Source of the DNA: an uncultured Alphaproteobacteria bacterium
GTDB taxonomy: Bacteria > Pseudomonadota > Alphaproteobacteria > RF32 > CAG-239
Assembly: GCA_949297665.1 (NCBI GenBank)
Contig: CASFTO010000036.1
Span: 1 to 35,139, forward strand
DNA length: 35,139 bases
Reading direction: 5' to 3'
Each line of letters starts with the position of its first letter. Position 1 is the first letter of the stretch. The translations under genes and the position numbers were made by a program. The notes under the pieces were generated by a model that had not been told where the DNA came from, searched no databases, and was given only the letters and a program-made list of their open reading frames with translations. Positions 8,630 through 16,736 of this stretch are shown here, piece after piece.

Positions 8630-8645
8630 ACGGTGTTTGCCTTTT

Positions 8646-8678
8646 AAAGCGTGGTTCTTTATGAACTACGCTTTTTTT
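8646..8678 (+). terminator. Intrinsic terminator after the 8015 gene
   Basis: AAAGCGTGGTTC pairs with GAACTACGCTTT (one G-T pair) around TTTAT, followed by a T7 run. Confidence 0.85.
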
Positions 8679-8709
8679 GTGTCTGAGGAGAAAATTAGGG
8701 ATTTTTTTG

Positions 8710-8748
8710 TTGACAAAAAATAAATTCAATACTAAGATTTTGGCAAAA
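8710..8748 (+). promoter_or_regulatory. Promoter and TTTTGGCAAAA dyad of solenoid gene A
   Basis: TTGACA 8710-8715, a 17-base spacer and TAAGAT 8733-8738 form the promoter. The 11-base dyad TTTTGGCAAAA begins at the last base of the -10 (8738-8748), so it would cover the transcription start. The same arrangement with the same spacing recurs before the genes at 10658 and 22165 and before the relic at 21789. That makes it a shared regulatory module; an operator role is inference. Confidence 0.7.
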
Positions 8749-8782
8749 TGAAATTATTGTATAACTTAAAATTCTTATGTTT

Positions 8783-10480
8783 ATGGCTAATACTATTTTG
8801 AAACAAGTCAACGACATTGGTGCGGTACTTGGTTATCCTTTCTATGTGTATCCTGACGGAACATGCGGTAAATCTATCGTTTCCGGCAAAATGAATGCTG
8901 TTGCTGTTGTGAAAAAGGAATTTCCGGTTAAAGAACTTAAAGCGGATTTTTTGTCTGATGCGGCGGATGATGATGAAATTTTAGCACATCTTTCTAAAAT
9001 CGGTGTGAAACTCGGGTTTCCATTTTATGTTTATGCTGACGGTACTTGCGGAACAACCGCTAATTTTCATTCTGGTGGACAGCCTTTTGTCATGTGTGTT
9101 AAAAAGAAATTTTTGGTTGAAAAATTGCTTTTTGATGTCAATGAAGTGTCTGCAGCGCCGATTTCTCTTGATATTGAAGCAGAACTGTTGAGGCTTGAGA
9201 AATGCAGTGATGATGTCATTAAAACGTATTTTGAGCAGAATCAGCTTTCTGAAGCAGAACTACAGTTGATGCTTGAAAAATGTAGCGATAGAGTCATTAA
9301 AGCATATTTTGAACGGAATCAGCCTTCTGAAACAAAACAACTGTTGATGCTTGAAAAGTGTAGTGATGACGTCATTAAAGCGTATTTTCACAAGTATTAT
9401 CTTTATGATGCCGCCGAACGGCTGATGCTTGAGAAAAGTAGCAATAATGTTGTTAAAGCTTATGTTAAAGAGCATCTTCTTTCTGGAACTGTCGGACTGC
9501 TCTTGATTGAAAAACGTGGTGATGATGTCATTAAAGCGTATGTTGAAATGCAAGAGCTTTCTCAAGCAGAGCAAAAGTTTATGCTGGAGAAGAAATGCAG
9601 TGATGATGTTATTCAAGCATATATTCAAAAACATTCGCTTTCTGAACCTGCAGAACAGTTGATGATTGAAAAATGTAGTGATGATGTCATTAAAATGTAT
9701 GTTGGAGCGTATAGGCTGTTTAAATCTGCAGAACAGTTGATGCTTGAAAAGTGTAGTGATGATGTTATTAAGGCGTATTTTGAAAAGAATCGATTACACC
9801 CTGATGTAGAGCCATTTATGCTTGAGAAATGCAGTGAGGATATCATTAAAGCGTATATTGAAATGTATCAGCTTTGTGAATCCGCAGAACCGATGATGAT
9901 TGAGAAATACAGCGAGGATGTTATTAAAGCGTATGTTGAAAAGCATTTATTTTGCGATAAGGCTGAGTGCGTGATGATTGAGAAATGCAGTGAGGATGTC
10001 ATTCAAGCGTATGTTGAAAAGCATTATCTTTGTGAAGCTGCAGAACCGATGATGGTTGAAAAATGTAGCGAGGATATCATTAAAGTATATGTTGAAAAGT
10101 ATCCGCTTTGTGGAGTTGCAGAACCGATGATGGTTAAAAAATGCAGTGATGATATTATTAAAGTCTATGTTGAAAAGCATAAGCTTTGGAGTCACAAGGC
10201 GCAGTGCGTGATGGTTGAAAAATGCAGCGAGGATGTCATTAAAACATATGTTGAAAAGCATTCATTTTGTGATAAGGCGGAGTGCGTGATGGTTGAAAAA
10301 TGCAGCGATGATGTCATTAAAATGTATGTTGAAAAGTATCCGCTTTATGATAAGGCGCAGTGTTTGATGGTTGAAAAACGATCAGACGATGTTGTTAAGA
10401 CTTATGCTGCAAATCATCGGATTTGTGAGCGGGCTAAAGATATGCTAGCATTGTGTCTTATGATGCGGAAAAGCGCTTAA
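8783..10480 (+). CDS. Solenoid repeat protein A: duplicated GYPFYVY domain plus sixteen 26-residue repeats
   Basis: I do not recognise the family. Residues 1-120 hold two copies of a domain with the core G[YF]PFYVYx[DN]GTCG (about 18-30 and 76-88), each followed by a strand ending in VKKxFxVxxL. After a linker, sixteen repeats of 26 residues (two of 27) run from residue 138 almost to the end. Their consensus is xEKCSDDVIKAYVEKxxL, followed by a short acidic turn and AExxM. This predicts a helix-pair solenoid, and cysteine occupies position 4 in 12 of the 16. There is no signal peptide or membrane helix, so it should be cytoplasmic. ATG 8783 is preferred over ATG 8777 because the paralogue at 22165 starts exactly at the matching codon. 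No Shine-Dalgarno is visible. It has its own promoter and terminator. A scaffold or binding role is inference. Confidence 0.85.
   Translation: MANTILKQVNDIGAVLGYPFYVYPDGTCGKSIVSGKMNAVAVVKKEFPVKELKADFLSDAADDDEILAHLSKIGVKLGFPFYVYADGTCGTTANFHSGGQPFVMCVKKKFLVEKLLFDVNEVSAAPISLDIEAELLRLEKCSDDVIKTYFEQNQLSEAELQLMLEKCSDRVIKAYFERNQPSETKQLLMLEKCSDDVIKAYFHKYYLYDAAERLMLEKSSNNVVKAYVKEHLLSGTVGLLLIEKRGDDVIKAYVEMQELSQAEQKFMLEKKCSDDVIQAYIQKHSLSEPAEQLMIEKCSDDVIKMYVGAYRLFKSAEQLMLEKCSDDVIKAYFEKNRLHPDVEPFMLEKCSEDIIKAYIEMYQLCESAEPMMIEKYSEDVIKAYVEKHLFCDKAECVMIEKCSEDVIQAYVEKHYLCEAAEPMMVEKCSEDIIKVYVEKYPLCGVAEPMMVKKCSDDIIKVYVEKHKLWSHKAQCVMVEKCSEDVIKTYVEKHSFCDKAECVMVEKCSDDVIKMYVEKYPLYDKAQCLMVEKRSDDVVKTYAANHRICERAKDMLALCLMMRKSA
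9194..10447 (+). repeat. In-frame 78-bp tandem repeat array in solenoid gene A
   Basis: There are sixteen units of 26 codons; units 6 and 13 have 27. The DNA of each unit resembles its neighbours (GAAAAATGCAGTGATGATGT at the start of most), while the loop codons vary. Confidence 0.9.
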
Positions 10481-10503
10481 ACAGTTTTATACGTTGACTT
10501 GTT

Positions 10504-10536
10504 AAAAGGCTTTCTCTTCACGAGAGAGCCTTTTTT
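10504..10536 (+). terminator. GGCTTTCTCT-type intrinsic terminator after gene A
   Basis: AAAAGGCTTTCTCT pairs with AGAGAGCCTTTT around a short loop, followed by T6. The same hairpin sequence, with few changes, ends the genes at 12514 and 23202. Confidence 0.88.
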
Positions 10537-10584
10537 GTGCTTAATTTTAAGGGGCTTTGTGTGTAAATTTGGGTGATATTTGTG

Positions 10585-10623
10585 TTGACAAAAAATAAAT
10601 TGTGCCTTAAGGTTTTGGCAAAA
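10585..10623 (+). promoter_or_regulatory. Promoter and TTTTGGCAAAA dyad of solenoid gene B
   Basis: TTGACA 10585-10590, 17 bases, then TAAGGT 10608-10613, with the dyad TTTTGGCAAAA at 10613-10623. The following leader down to the ATG is nearly identical to that of gene A. Confidence 0.7.
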
Positions 10624-10657
10624 TAAAATTATTGTATAACTTAAAATTCTTATGTGT

Positions 10658-12514
10658 ATGGCTAATACTATTTTGAAACAAGTCAACGACATTGGTGCGG
10701 TACTTGGTTATCCGTTCTATGTCTATCCAGACGGAACATGCGGTAAATTTATCGTTTTCGGCAAAATGAATGCTATCGGTGTTGTGAAAAAGAAATTTCC
10801 GATTAAAGAACTTAAATCGGAGTTTTTAGGTAATATTCGCGAGGATGATGAAGATGTGTTGTTGCATCTTTCTAAAATCGGTGAGAAAATCGGTTTTCCG
10901 TTTTATGTTTATCCGAATGGTACTTGCGGTTCTACTCCTACTTCTAAAACTAATAAATTTCCGTTTACGATGGTTGTTAAACAGAAATTTGAGGTCGAAC
11001 AGTTGATTCTTGATCCTCATGTGCTTAAATTGATGAAACAGGAAAAACTTAAAAATGTAAATTATGGAACTGCTCCCAGTGATGATTTGCTAACTGATGA
11101 AATTTCTTCGTTTGGTGCAGAATTGGAAATGGCTGTCGCTAAGGCTTATAAAGGTGATGTTTCGACGATATCCTATGATAAGTCTTCGCCTTTTACTCCT
11201 TCTGATGATGATTTGATATGGTTGGAAAAAGCTCGTAGCAATCCGCAGATGAGAGTGTGGTTGCCTCAGGAAGAAAGAGCCTTTGTTCTGTTTGCTTCTG
11301 TGGTAGATGGTAGAGAATATTTCTCTTGGCATTCTTTGTCGTATCAGGGATGTGAATTGTTGCTCCAACGCGGTAATAAAGAGCTGTTGAAAGCCTATGT
11401 TACCAGTCAGGATCTTTATGGCCCGGCTTTGCAATGGATGTTGCAAAAATGTGATGAAGATATTATCGCCGCTTATATTAAAAAACGCGGTTTCTTTTTG
11501 CAAAATATTGAAGGTGCCTTGTGGGTTATAGCTAAAGGAAGTGATTATTTGGTGCGAATGCTGATGCAAAAAAATAACTTTATGAGCGATGAGGAAACTC
11601 TTTTGGTTGCATCGCGTAGCGACGAGATTGTTTTGGCGTACGCTGATATAAGTAATGGGTTTAAAACTATTCCTGCTCAATGCGCATTGGTTGAAAAACA
11701 CTCAGATGATGTTCTTAAAGCATTTATTGAAAAGTATCCGCTTTGTGATGAGGCTCAAAGTGTGATGGTTGAAAAACGCAACGATGATGTCATAAAAGCG
11801 TATTTTAAAAAGTATCCACTTTGTGAAGCCGCTGAAACGATGATGGTTAAGAAATGCAGTGATGATTTTATTAAAGCGTATTTTGAAAAGTATGAGCTTT
11901 TTCAAGAGACTCAAAGTGTGATGGTTGAAAAACGCAGTGACGATGTCATAAAAACGTATTTTGAAAAGTATTCGCTTTGTGAAGCTGCTGAAACGATGAT
12001 GGTTAAGAAATGCAGTGATGATTTCATTAAAGCGTATTTTGAAAAGCATGCGCTTTGGGACGAAGTAGCGGAAAAGTTGATGATTGAAAAATGCAGCGGT
12101 GATGTTATTAAAGTGTATGTTGAAAAATATACGCTTTGTGATGATGCACAACAATTGATGATTGAAAAATGCAGTGATGATATTATTAAAGTCTATGTTG
12201 AAAAGCATAAGCTTTGGAGTCACAAGGCGCAGTGTTTGATGGTTAAGAAATGCAGTGCGGACGTTATTAAAGCGTATTTTGAAAAGGATCCGCTTAGTCA
12301 TGATGTACAGTGTTGGATGCTAGAAAAATGCAACGATGAGGTCATTATATCGTATATTCAAAAGTATTCACTTTGTGATGATGCTCAAAAATTGATGCTT
12401 GAAAAATGTGGCGATGATGTTGTTAAGGCGTATCGGAAAAAATATGACATAGCTTCATCTCTTGAGGGCTTAATTCGCAAAAGAAATGGCTTCTTTTGGT
12501 TTTTGCGTGTTTAA
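10658..12514 (+). CDS. Solenoid repeat protein B: duplicated GYPFYVY domain, divergent middle, ten clear 26-residue repeats
   Basis: This is a 618-residue paralogue of the preceding gene; the first 60 codons and the leader are nearly identical in DNA. Two G[YF]PFYVYP[DN]GTCG domains fill residues 1-125. A middle region (about 130-345) has degenerate helical units such as ELLKAYVTSQDLYGPALQWM. From residue 345 there are ten regular 26-27-residue repeats of the xEKCSDDVIKAYVEK type, seven of them with the position-4 cysteine. The end is basic and aromatic (RKRNGFFWFLRV). There is no signal peptide or membrane helix. ATG 10658 is chosen by comparison with the 22165 paralogue; ATG 10652 is the alternative. 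No Shine-Dalgarno is visible. Two consecutive repeats are duplicated as a pair, and one 70-bp stretch is identical to gene A, so the array is evolving by recombination. Confidence 0.85.
   Translation: MANTILKQVNDIGAVLGYPFYVYPDGTCGKFIVFGKMNAIGVVKKKFPIKELKSEFLGNIREDDEDVLLHLSKIGEKIGFPFYVYPNGTCGSTPTSKTNKFPFTMVVKQKFEVEQLILDPHVLKLMKQEKLKNVNYGTAPSDDLLTDEISSFGAELEMAVAKAYKGDVSTISYDKSSPFTPSDDDLIWLEKARSNPQMRVWLPQEERAFVLFASVVDGREYFSWHSLSYQGCELLLQRGNKELLKAYVTSQDLYGPALQWMLQKCDEDIIAAYIKKRGFFLQNIEGALWVIAKGSDYLVRMLMQKNNFMSDEETLLVASRSDEIVLAYADISNGFKTIPAQCALVEKHSDDVLKAFIEKYPLCDEAQSVMVEKRNDDVIKAYFKKYPLCEAAETMMVKKCSDDFIKAYFEKYELFQETQSVMVEKRSDDVIKTYFEKYSLCEAAETMMVKKCSDDFIKAYFEKHALWDEVAEKLMIEKCSGDVIKVYVEKYTLCDDAQQLMIEKCSDDIIKVYVEKHKLWSHKAQCLMVKKCSADVIKAYFEKDPLSHDVQCWMLEKCNDEVIISYIQKYSLCDDAQKLMLEKCGDDVVKAYRKKYDIASSLEGLIRKRNGFFWFLRV
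11690..12475 (+). repeat. In-frame 78-bp tandem repeat array in solenoid gene B
   Basis: There are ten units of 26 or 27 codons. A two-unit block is duplicated with a 156-bp offset: 11821-11890 and 11977-12046 differ at only two bases. Confidence 0.9.
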
Positions 12515-12538
12515 ACCGTTTTATCTGTTGGCTTGGTT

Positions 12539-12574
12539 AAAAAGGCTTTCTCTTTGTGAGAGAGCTTTTTTTTT
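12539..12574 (+). terminator. GGCTTTCTCT-type intrinsic terminator after gene B
   Basis: AAAGGCTTTCTCT pairs with AGAGAGCTTTT around TTGTG, followed by a long T run. It is a close relative of the hairpins at 10504 and 23238. Confidence 0.85.
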
Positions 12575-12723
12575 GTGCTTGTTTCTAATGGACTTGCTGG
12601 GGAAATTCTATTTAATACCAATGATAAAAAATTGTGCTTTTTAGGGGGGAATAGTGCAAAAACTTATTTACTTTATCGGATTGCTGTGCTAAAGCCTTGA
12701 TTAGATTGTTTGAGGGAATTGTT

Positions 12724-15700
12724 TTGAGCACAAAAAGCAAAAAATTACGTTTTCTTTCTCTGTTTTGGGATTACGCCAGCGCTTTATCTTTGATTGCGTT
12801 GCTCGTTTTGTTATGGCATTTGGGGAAAGGGCCGATTAAGGTTAATTTTTTGCGCCCCTATATTATCCAAGCTTTGACTAATGAAACCGCTGATTATGAT
12901 TTGCAGGTGGGCGGGGTTAATTTGGAACTCGTGCATTCGGTGCAACCGGTCAAAATTATTGCTAAAGATGTGGAATTTAAAGATAAAGAAGGCGAATATT
13001 TGGTGCAGGCGCCACGGCTTTCTCTTTCTTTTTCCGCTCGAGCGCTTCTTAAAGGTATGCTCGCGCCGAGCTCTATTACCATTGAGGGGCCATCGGTGCA
13101 GATTACCGCTTCTTATGGACTTAAAAACGAAGAGAAAATAGAACGTAAAATCGCACAAATTCAAGATGAAGATAAAAAAGAGAGAATTCAAAAGTTTCGG
13201 GAGAAAATTGCCGCTCTTCCGCAAGAGGAACGGGAAAAAAGACGTGCTGCTCATCAGATTAAAAAGTTAGAGTTCTATTTTGAACAGTTTGAAGATTTTA
13301 TGGAGCGTTTTAATTCTCCGGAACATCTATATCTCGAAAGCTTTATCAATACCATTAATGTTACCGATGCTACGCTTAATATGACAGAAGCTGATACGGG
13401 GCAGATGTTTACATTTACGGATATGGATTTTTCGTTTGAGCGTGGGGTGGCGGATATTTTGATTAAAACCGATAGCGCGGTTAAATTTGAGGACAGAACG
13501 TCGGCGCTTGATATGGCGCTTAAATATCGCTTACTTAACGATGAAGTCCAATACACGCTTAATTTCTCTGACCTCGTTATTAATGATTTGTACGATATTC
13601 TGGTGCCCGAAAAAGGTGATATTCGCGCGGTGGATATTCCGGTTAATGGTAAGTTTTCCGCTGTGATTGATTTTGGTAACGTGCTTAAAGATAAAGAGCA
13701 TTTTGCGGATAATCTCGGAAATAATATTAAAAACGTCAGCTTTGCGATTGAAGGCGGACGTGGCAAAATCGGGTTTGGCGATAGTGAAGATTTTGACTAC
13801 AACGTATCTTCGTTTAATCTTGAGGGACGCTTGCACGGCGGTTTGGATAAGGTTAAAATTGAAAATGCGGCGTTTGATTTTGACGGCAAAAAAGCTGAGC
13901 TTAGTTTGTCTGCTTCCGGCTTTAAGGATTATTTCTTTAAGGGGAATTTAGAGAACTTCAAAGTTACTTTCGGTGCAAAGGTCGGGGCGTTCCAAATGGA
14001 TGAACTTTCTCTCTTGTGGCCTCGTTATTTGGGCGAAAAGGCTTGGGCTTGGTGTAAGGAAAGTCTTTATGGCGGTTCTATTTCCAATGGCGATTTTGTT
14101 TTTGATTTCGGGTGGGATAAAAATACCAAAAAATTCGGTTTGCTCAAACTTTCCGGTAAAGCCGAATTTGCCGACGCTAATCTTCATTATCTTGAAGGTA
14201 TGCCGGTGGTGCGTAATGTGTATGGAACGGCTTTCTTTGAACACGATAAAATTGATATTAAAGTTGATAAAGGTGTTTCCGATGGGGTTATCCTAACCGG
14301 CGGGCAGGTACTCTTGTATGATTTGGATAAATATGACAACTTTATCAAAATTGATTTGACCGGAAATTCTACCATTACTGACGCGCTTAAATTAATTGAC
14401 CACGAACCGCTCGGGTTTACTAAAGAAATGGGGGTTGATCCGGAATTGGTGGCCGGTGATGTTGATATTGATTTGAAACTTGATTTTGAACTCAAAACGA
14501 ATCTGAAACCTGAAGAAATTAAAGTTGAAGTTAATGGGGATTTGAAGCAAGTTGAATATTTGGGCTTAGATGAGGGCAAGACTTTTGTGGCAGATGCTTT
14601 GCAACTGCATGTAACTGAAAAAGGTTTTACGCTCTCGGGTGTGGCAAAATATCAGGGAATTCCGCTTAATCTGGCGCTTAATGAAAACTTTAGCGAGAAA
14701 AAGCACAAGAGCCGTATTATTGCCGATGTTAAAATAGATGACAATGTGTTGAAAACGCTCGGCATTCACAGCGAAATTTTGGAGGCTCCTTATTTTACGG
14801 GAACTTCTGATGTGAAGGCGATTATTACTTTCTTAAACGACGGACGGATTGAGTTAGTGGTTGATGGTTCGCTTAAAGATACCGCGATTGATTATGCATT
14901 TTTAGGTTTTTCTAAAGAAAAAGGTTTTCCTTGTCGGGCTAAAGCCACCATGCTTATCAATAACGGAAAACTTGAGAAAGTAACGCATTTCCAACTTATT
15001 AAAGCGCTCTTCTCGGCGACGGGTAAAATGACGGCGGATAAAGAGGGACGCTTGAAGACGATTGATGTGACGGAAATTAAAGCGCCGAAGACTTTTGCTA
15101 AAGCCAGAGTGGACTTTAATTATCAGCCTAAACTTGCTCTTAAAGTGACGGTTTCCGGCGATGCGTATGATTTGACGGACTTCTTTGATAAACGTAAAAA
15201 AGACAGAGCAGAAGAGAAAAAACAAAAAGTTAAAAGCTTAAAAGACCCGTTGGAAGATGTAATGGATACGGATATTGTTATCGGGGTGAATAAACTTTGG
15301 ACCAACAATAATGTGCCGGTTACAAATTTTGCCGGAAAAGCTGAGCTTCGGAACGGTATTGGCGTGCATCGGATTAATATGGTCGGAAACTATGGTAATA
15401 GTCGTGATGTGAAGATGAAACTTGATTTTGAACCAAGAGGCGATGAGTATATGCTGACGGTTGATTCCAATAACGCCGGAAGTACGCTGAAAGTGTTGCG
15501 TTTATATGAAAATATGAAGGGCGGTAATTTGCAAATCGAGGCGAAACGCGATAAATATAAAAACTTCAAAGGGCATGCTAAGATGAGAGATTTTGCTCTG
15601 GTTAATACGCCGGTGTTTGCTAAAATCTTAAGTTTGGCGTCGTTGACCGGAATCGTCGATATGTTGCGTGGCGAAGGGTTGACGTTTACACATCTTAACG

Positions 15701-16029
15701 CCCCGTTTACTTATACATTTTCTACCAAAAATTTAGAAACAACCGAGGCACGTATGTTTGGCTCTGTTGTGGGGGTAACGGTTAGCGGTAGTTATAATCT
15801 GGTTGATGAGGGATTGGATGCAAAGGGTATGATTATTCCTGCTTATGGTTTGAATACATTCATCGGTAATATTCCGTTGGTCGGAAAAGTTTTGGCCGGT
15901 AAAGACGGAACCGTGTTTGCGACAAATTATAGTGTGTCTGGGGATATGTCTGAACCGAAGATTTCGATTAATCCATTGTCTACGTTGGCGCCTAATTCGC
16001 TTAAGGAGTTATTCTCGTCTTCGGATTAA
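12724..16029 (+). CDS. Large AsmA/YhdP-like (DUF3971-type) envelope protein
   Basis: The 1101-residue protein has a basic start and one membrane anchor (about 12-31, ending LLVLLWHL). A long beta-rich periplasmic region follows, with a charged helical insert at about 130-190. The C-terminus carries the AsmA_2-like block: LRLYENMKGGNLQIEA, then FAKILSLASLTGIVDMLRGEG and the final GYNxxDEGLDAKGMI-type strands with GLNTFIGNIPLVGKVLAG. These features fit AsmA-like/YhdP proteins, which are proposed to bridge the envelope and move phospholipid to the outer membrane. No ATG fits. TTG 12724 is chosen because GAGGG (12712-12716) is 7 bases upstream; TTG 12697 would add nine residues. It looks monocistronic. 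Confidence 0.85.
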   Translation: MSTKSKKLRFLSLFWDYASALSLIALLVLLWHLGKGPIKVNFLRPYIIQALTNETADYDLQVGGVNLELVHSVQPVKIIAKDVEFKDKEGEYLVQAPRLSLSFSARALLKGMLAPSSITIEGPSVQITASYGLKNEEKIERKIAQIQDEDKKERIQKFREKIAALPQEEREKRRAAHQIKKLEFYFEQFEDFMERFNSPEHLYLESFINTINVTDATLNMTEADTGQMFTFTDMDFSFERGVADILIKTDSAVKFEDRTSALDMALKYRLLNDEVQYTLNFSDLVINDLYDILVPEKGDIRAVDIPVNGKFSAVIDFGNVLKDKEHFADNLGNNIKNVSFAIEGGRGKIGFGDSEDFDYNVSSFNLEGRLHGGLDKVKIENAAFDFDGKKAELSLSASGFKDYFFKGNLENFKVTFGAKVGAFQMDELSLLWPRYLGEKAWAWCKESLYGGSISNGDFVFDFGWDKNTKKFGLLKLSGKAEFADANLHYLEGMPVVRNVYGTAFFEHDKIDIKVDKGVSDGVILTGGQVLLYDLDKYDNFIKIDLTGNSTITDALKLIDHEPLGFTKEMGVDPELVAGDVDIDLKLDFELKTNLKPEEIKVEVNGDLKQVEYLGLDEGKTFVADALQLHVTEKGFTLSGVAKYQGIPLNLALNENFSEKKHKSRIIADVKIDDNVLKTLGIHSEILEAPYFTGTSDVKAIITFLNDGRIELVVDGSLKDTAIDYAFLGFSKEKGFPCRAKATMLINNGKLEKVTHFQLIKALFSATGKMTADKEGRLKTIDVTEIKAPKTFAKARVDFNYQPKLALKVTVSGDAYDLTDFFDKRKKDRAEEKKQKVKSLKDPLEDVMDTDIVIGVNKLWTNNNVPVTNFAGKAELRNGIGVHRINMVGNYGNSRDVKMKLDFEPRGDEYMLTVDSNNAGSTLKVLRLYENMKGGNLQIEAKRDKYKNFKGHAKMRDFALVNTPVFAKILSLASLTGIVDMLRGEGLTFTHLNAPFTYTFSTKNLETTEARMFGSVVGVTVSGSYNLVDEGLDAKGMIIPAYGLNTFIGNIPLVGKVLAGKDGTVFATNYSVSGDMSEPKISINPLSTLAPNSLKELFSSSD

Positions 16030-16081
16030 AAAATTGGTTAGTTAGGATTTTGGCGGTGGTTATGTGTTTGAGGAGGTTGTG

Positions 16082-16555
16082 ATGGTTGATAAAATCGGAA
16101 TTGATTTTCACGGGGTGATTTCGGCTGCGCCGGAGTTGTTTGCTAAGTTTTGTCATGAAATTCGTAAAAAAGGTGTGGCGGTTTATATTATCAGTGGGGG
16201 GCCGAGACATGATATCGTGCATTATTTGGATAAACATCAGGTCGAATATGATGAGGTCTGGGCTATCTTGGATTTTTATGAGAAACAGGGAAAAGTAGAA
16301 TTCTTTGATGATGGCAGTTTTAAAGTGGATACCAAACTTTGGAACGAGGCTAAGGCTAAATATTGCGCTGAACAGAATATCTTGTTTCATATTGATGATT
16401 CTGCTGTTTACGGTCGATATTTCGTGACGCCGTATTGTAAATATGATATTTGCCACGGCGCGTGCGAACTGAATGGGCTTAAAATCGATTTTAATGATGC
16501 AGGTCGTGCGGCTCAAGATGTCGCTGATTATATCCGGCAATGTGCTTCGGCCTAG
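16082..16555 (+). CDS. HAD-like phosphatase fold protein with a DxH nucleophile motif
   Basis: This 157-residue protein has an N-terminal IGIDFHGVIS motif with D8 in the nucleophile position, and IISGGP at about 42-47 giving the motif II serine. A late HIDDS near residue 104 supplies the acidic pair of motif IV. That order matches a minimal HAD-superfamily hydrolase with a small cap. The residue two after the nucleophile is H10 rather than the usual aspartate, so the general acid is altered and hydrolase activity is uncertain. AGGAGG at 16071-16076 fixes ATG 16082 and rules out the upstream in-frame start. It lies 52 bases after the AsmA-like gene and could be co-transcribed. The substrate is unknown. 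Confidence 0.7.
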   Translation: MVDKIGIDFHGVISAAPELFAKFCHEIRKKGVAVYIISGGPRHDIVHYLDKHQVEYDEVWAILDFYEKQGKVEFFDDGSFKVDTKLWNEAKAKYCAEQNILFHIDDSAVYGRYFVTPYCKYDICHGACELNGLKIDFNDAGRAAQDVADYIRQCASA

Positions 16556-16675
16556 AAAATAAATCTTTGGGAAGTGCAAAATCAGTCATCGGCGGATTGC
16601 TTATTTATCTTAATGTTCATGTTATTACTTATTTGAGCCTTCATAAAGTGTCTCGCTTTAGAGTAAATTTAGGTG

Positions 16676-16704
16676 TTGATTTTATGGGAGATAAATGGTA
16701 TAAT
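16676..16704 (+). promoter_or_regulatory. Sigma70-type promoter for the coiled-coil gene
   Basis: TTGATT 16676-16681, a 17-base spacer and a perfect TATAAT 16699-16704 lie 32 bases before the start codon. Confidence 0.7.
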
Positions 16705-16736
16705 ATTCGCTATGGGGAATTTGTAGGAGAACTATT

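Noticed and set aside
9260..10261. Antisense open frames across the repeat arrays (also 11702-12301)
   Set aside because: They mirror the periodic codons of the solenoid genes and vanish outside the repeats; the plus-strand genes have promoters and terminators.
16001..16579. 192-residue minus-strand frame over the HAD-like gene
   Set aside because: The plus strand has AGGAGG, an ATG and recognisable HAD motifs; the minus frame has none.
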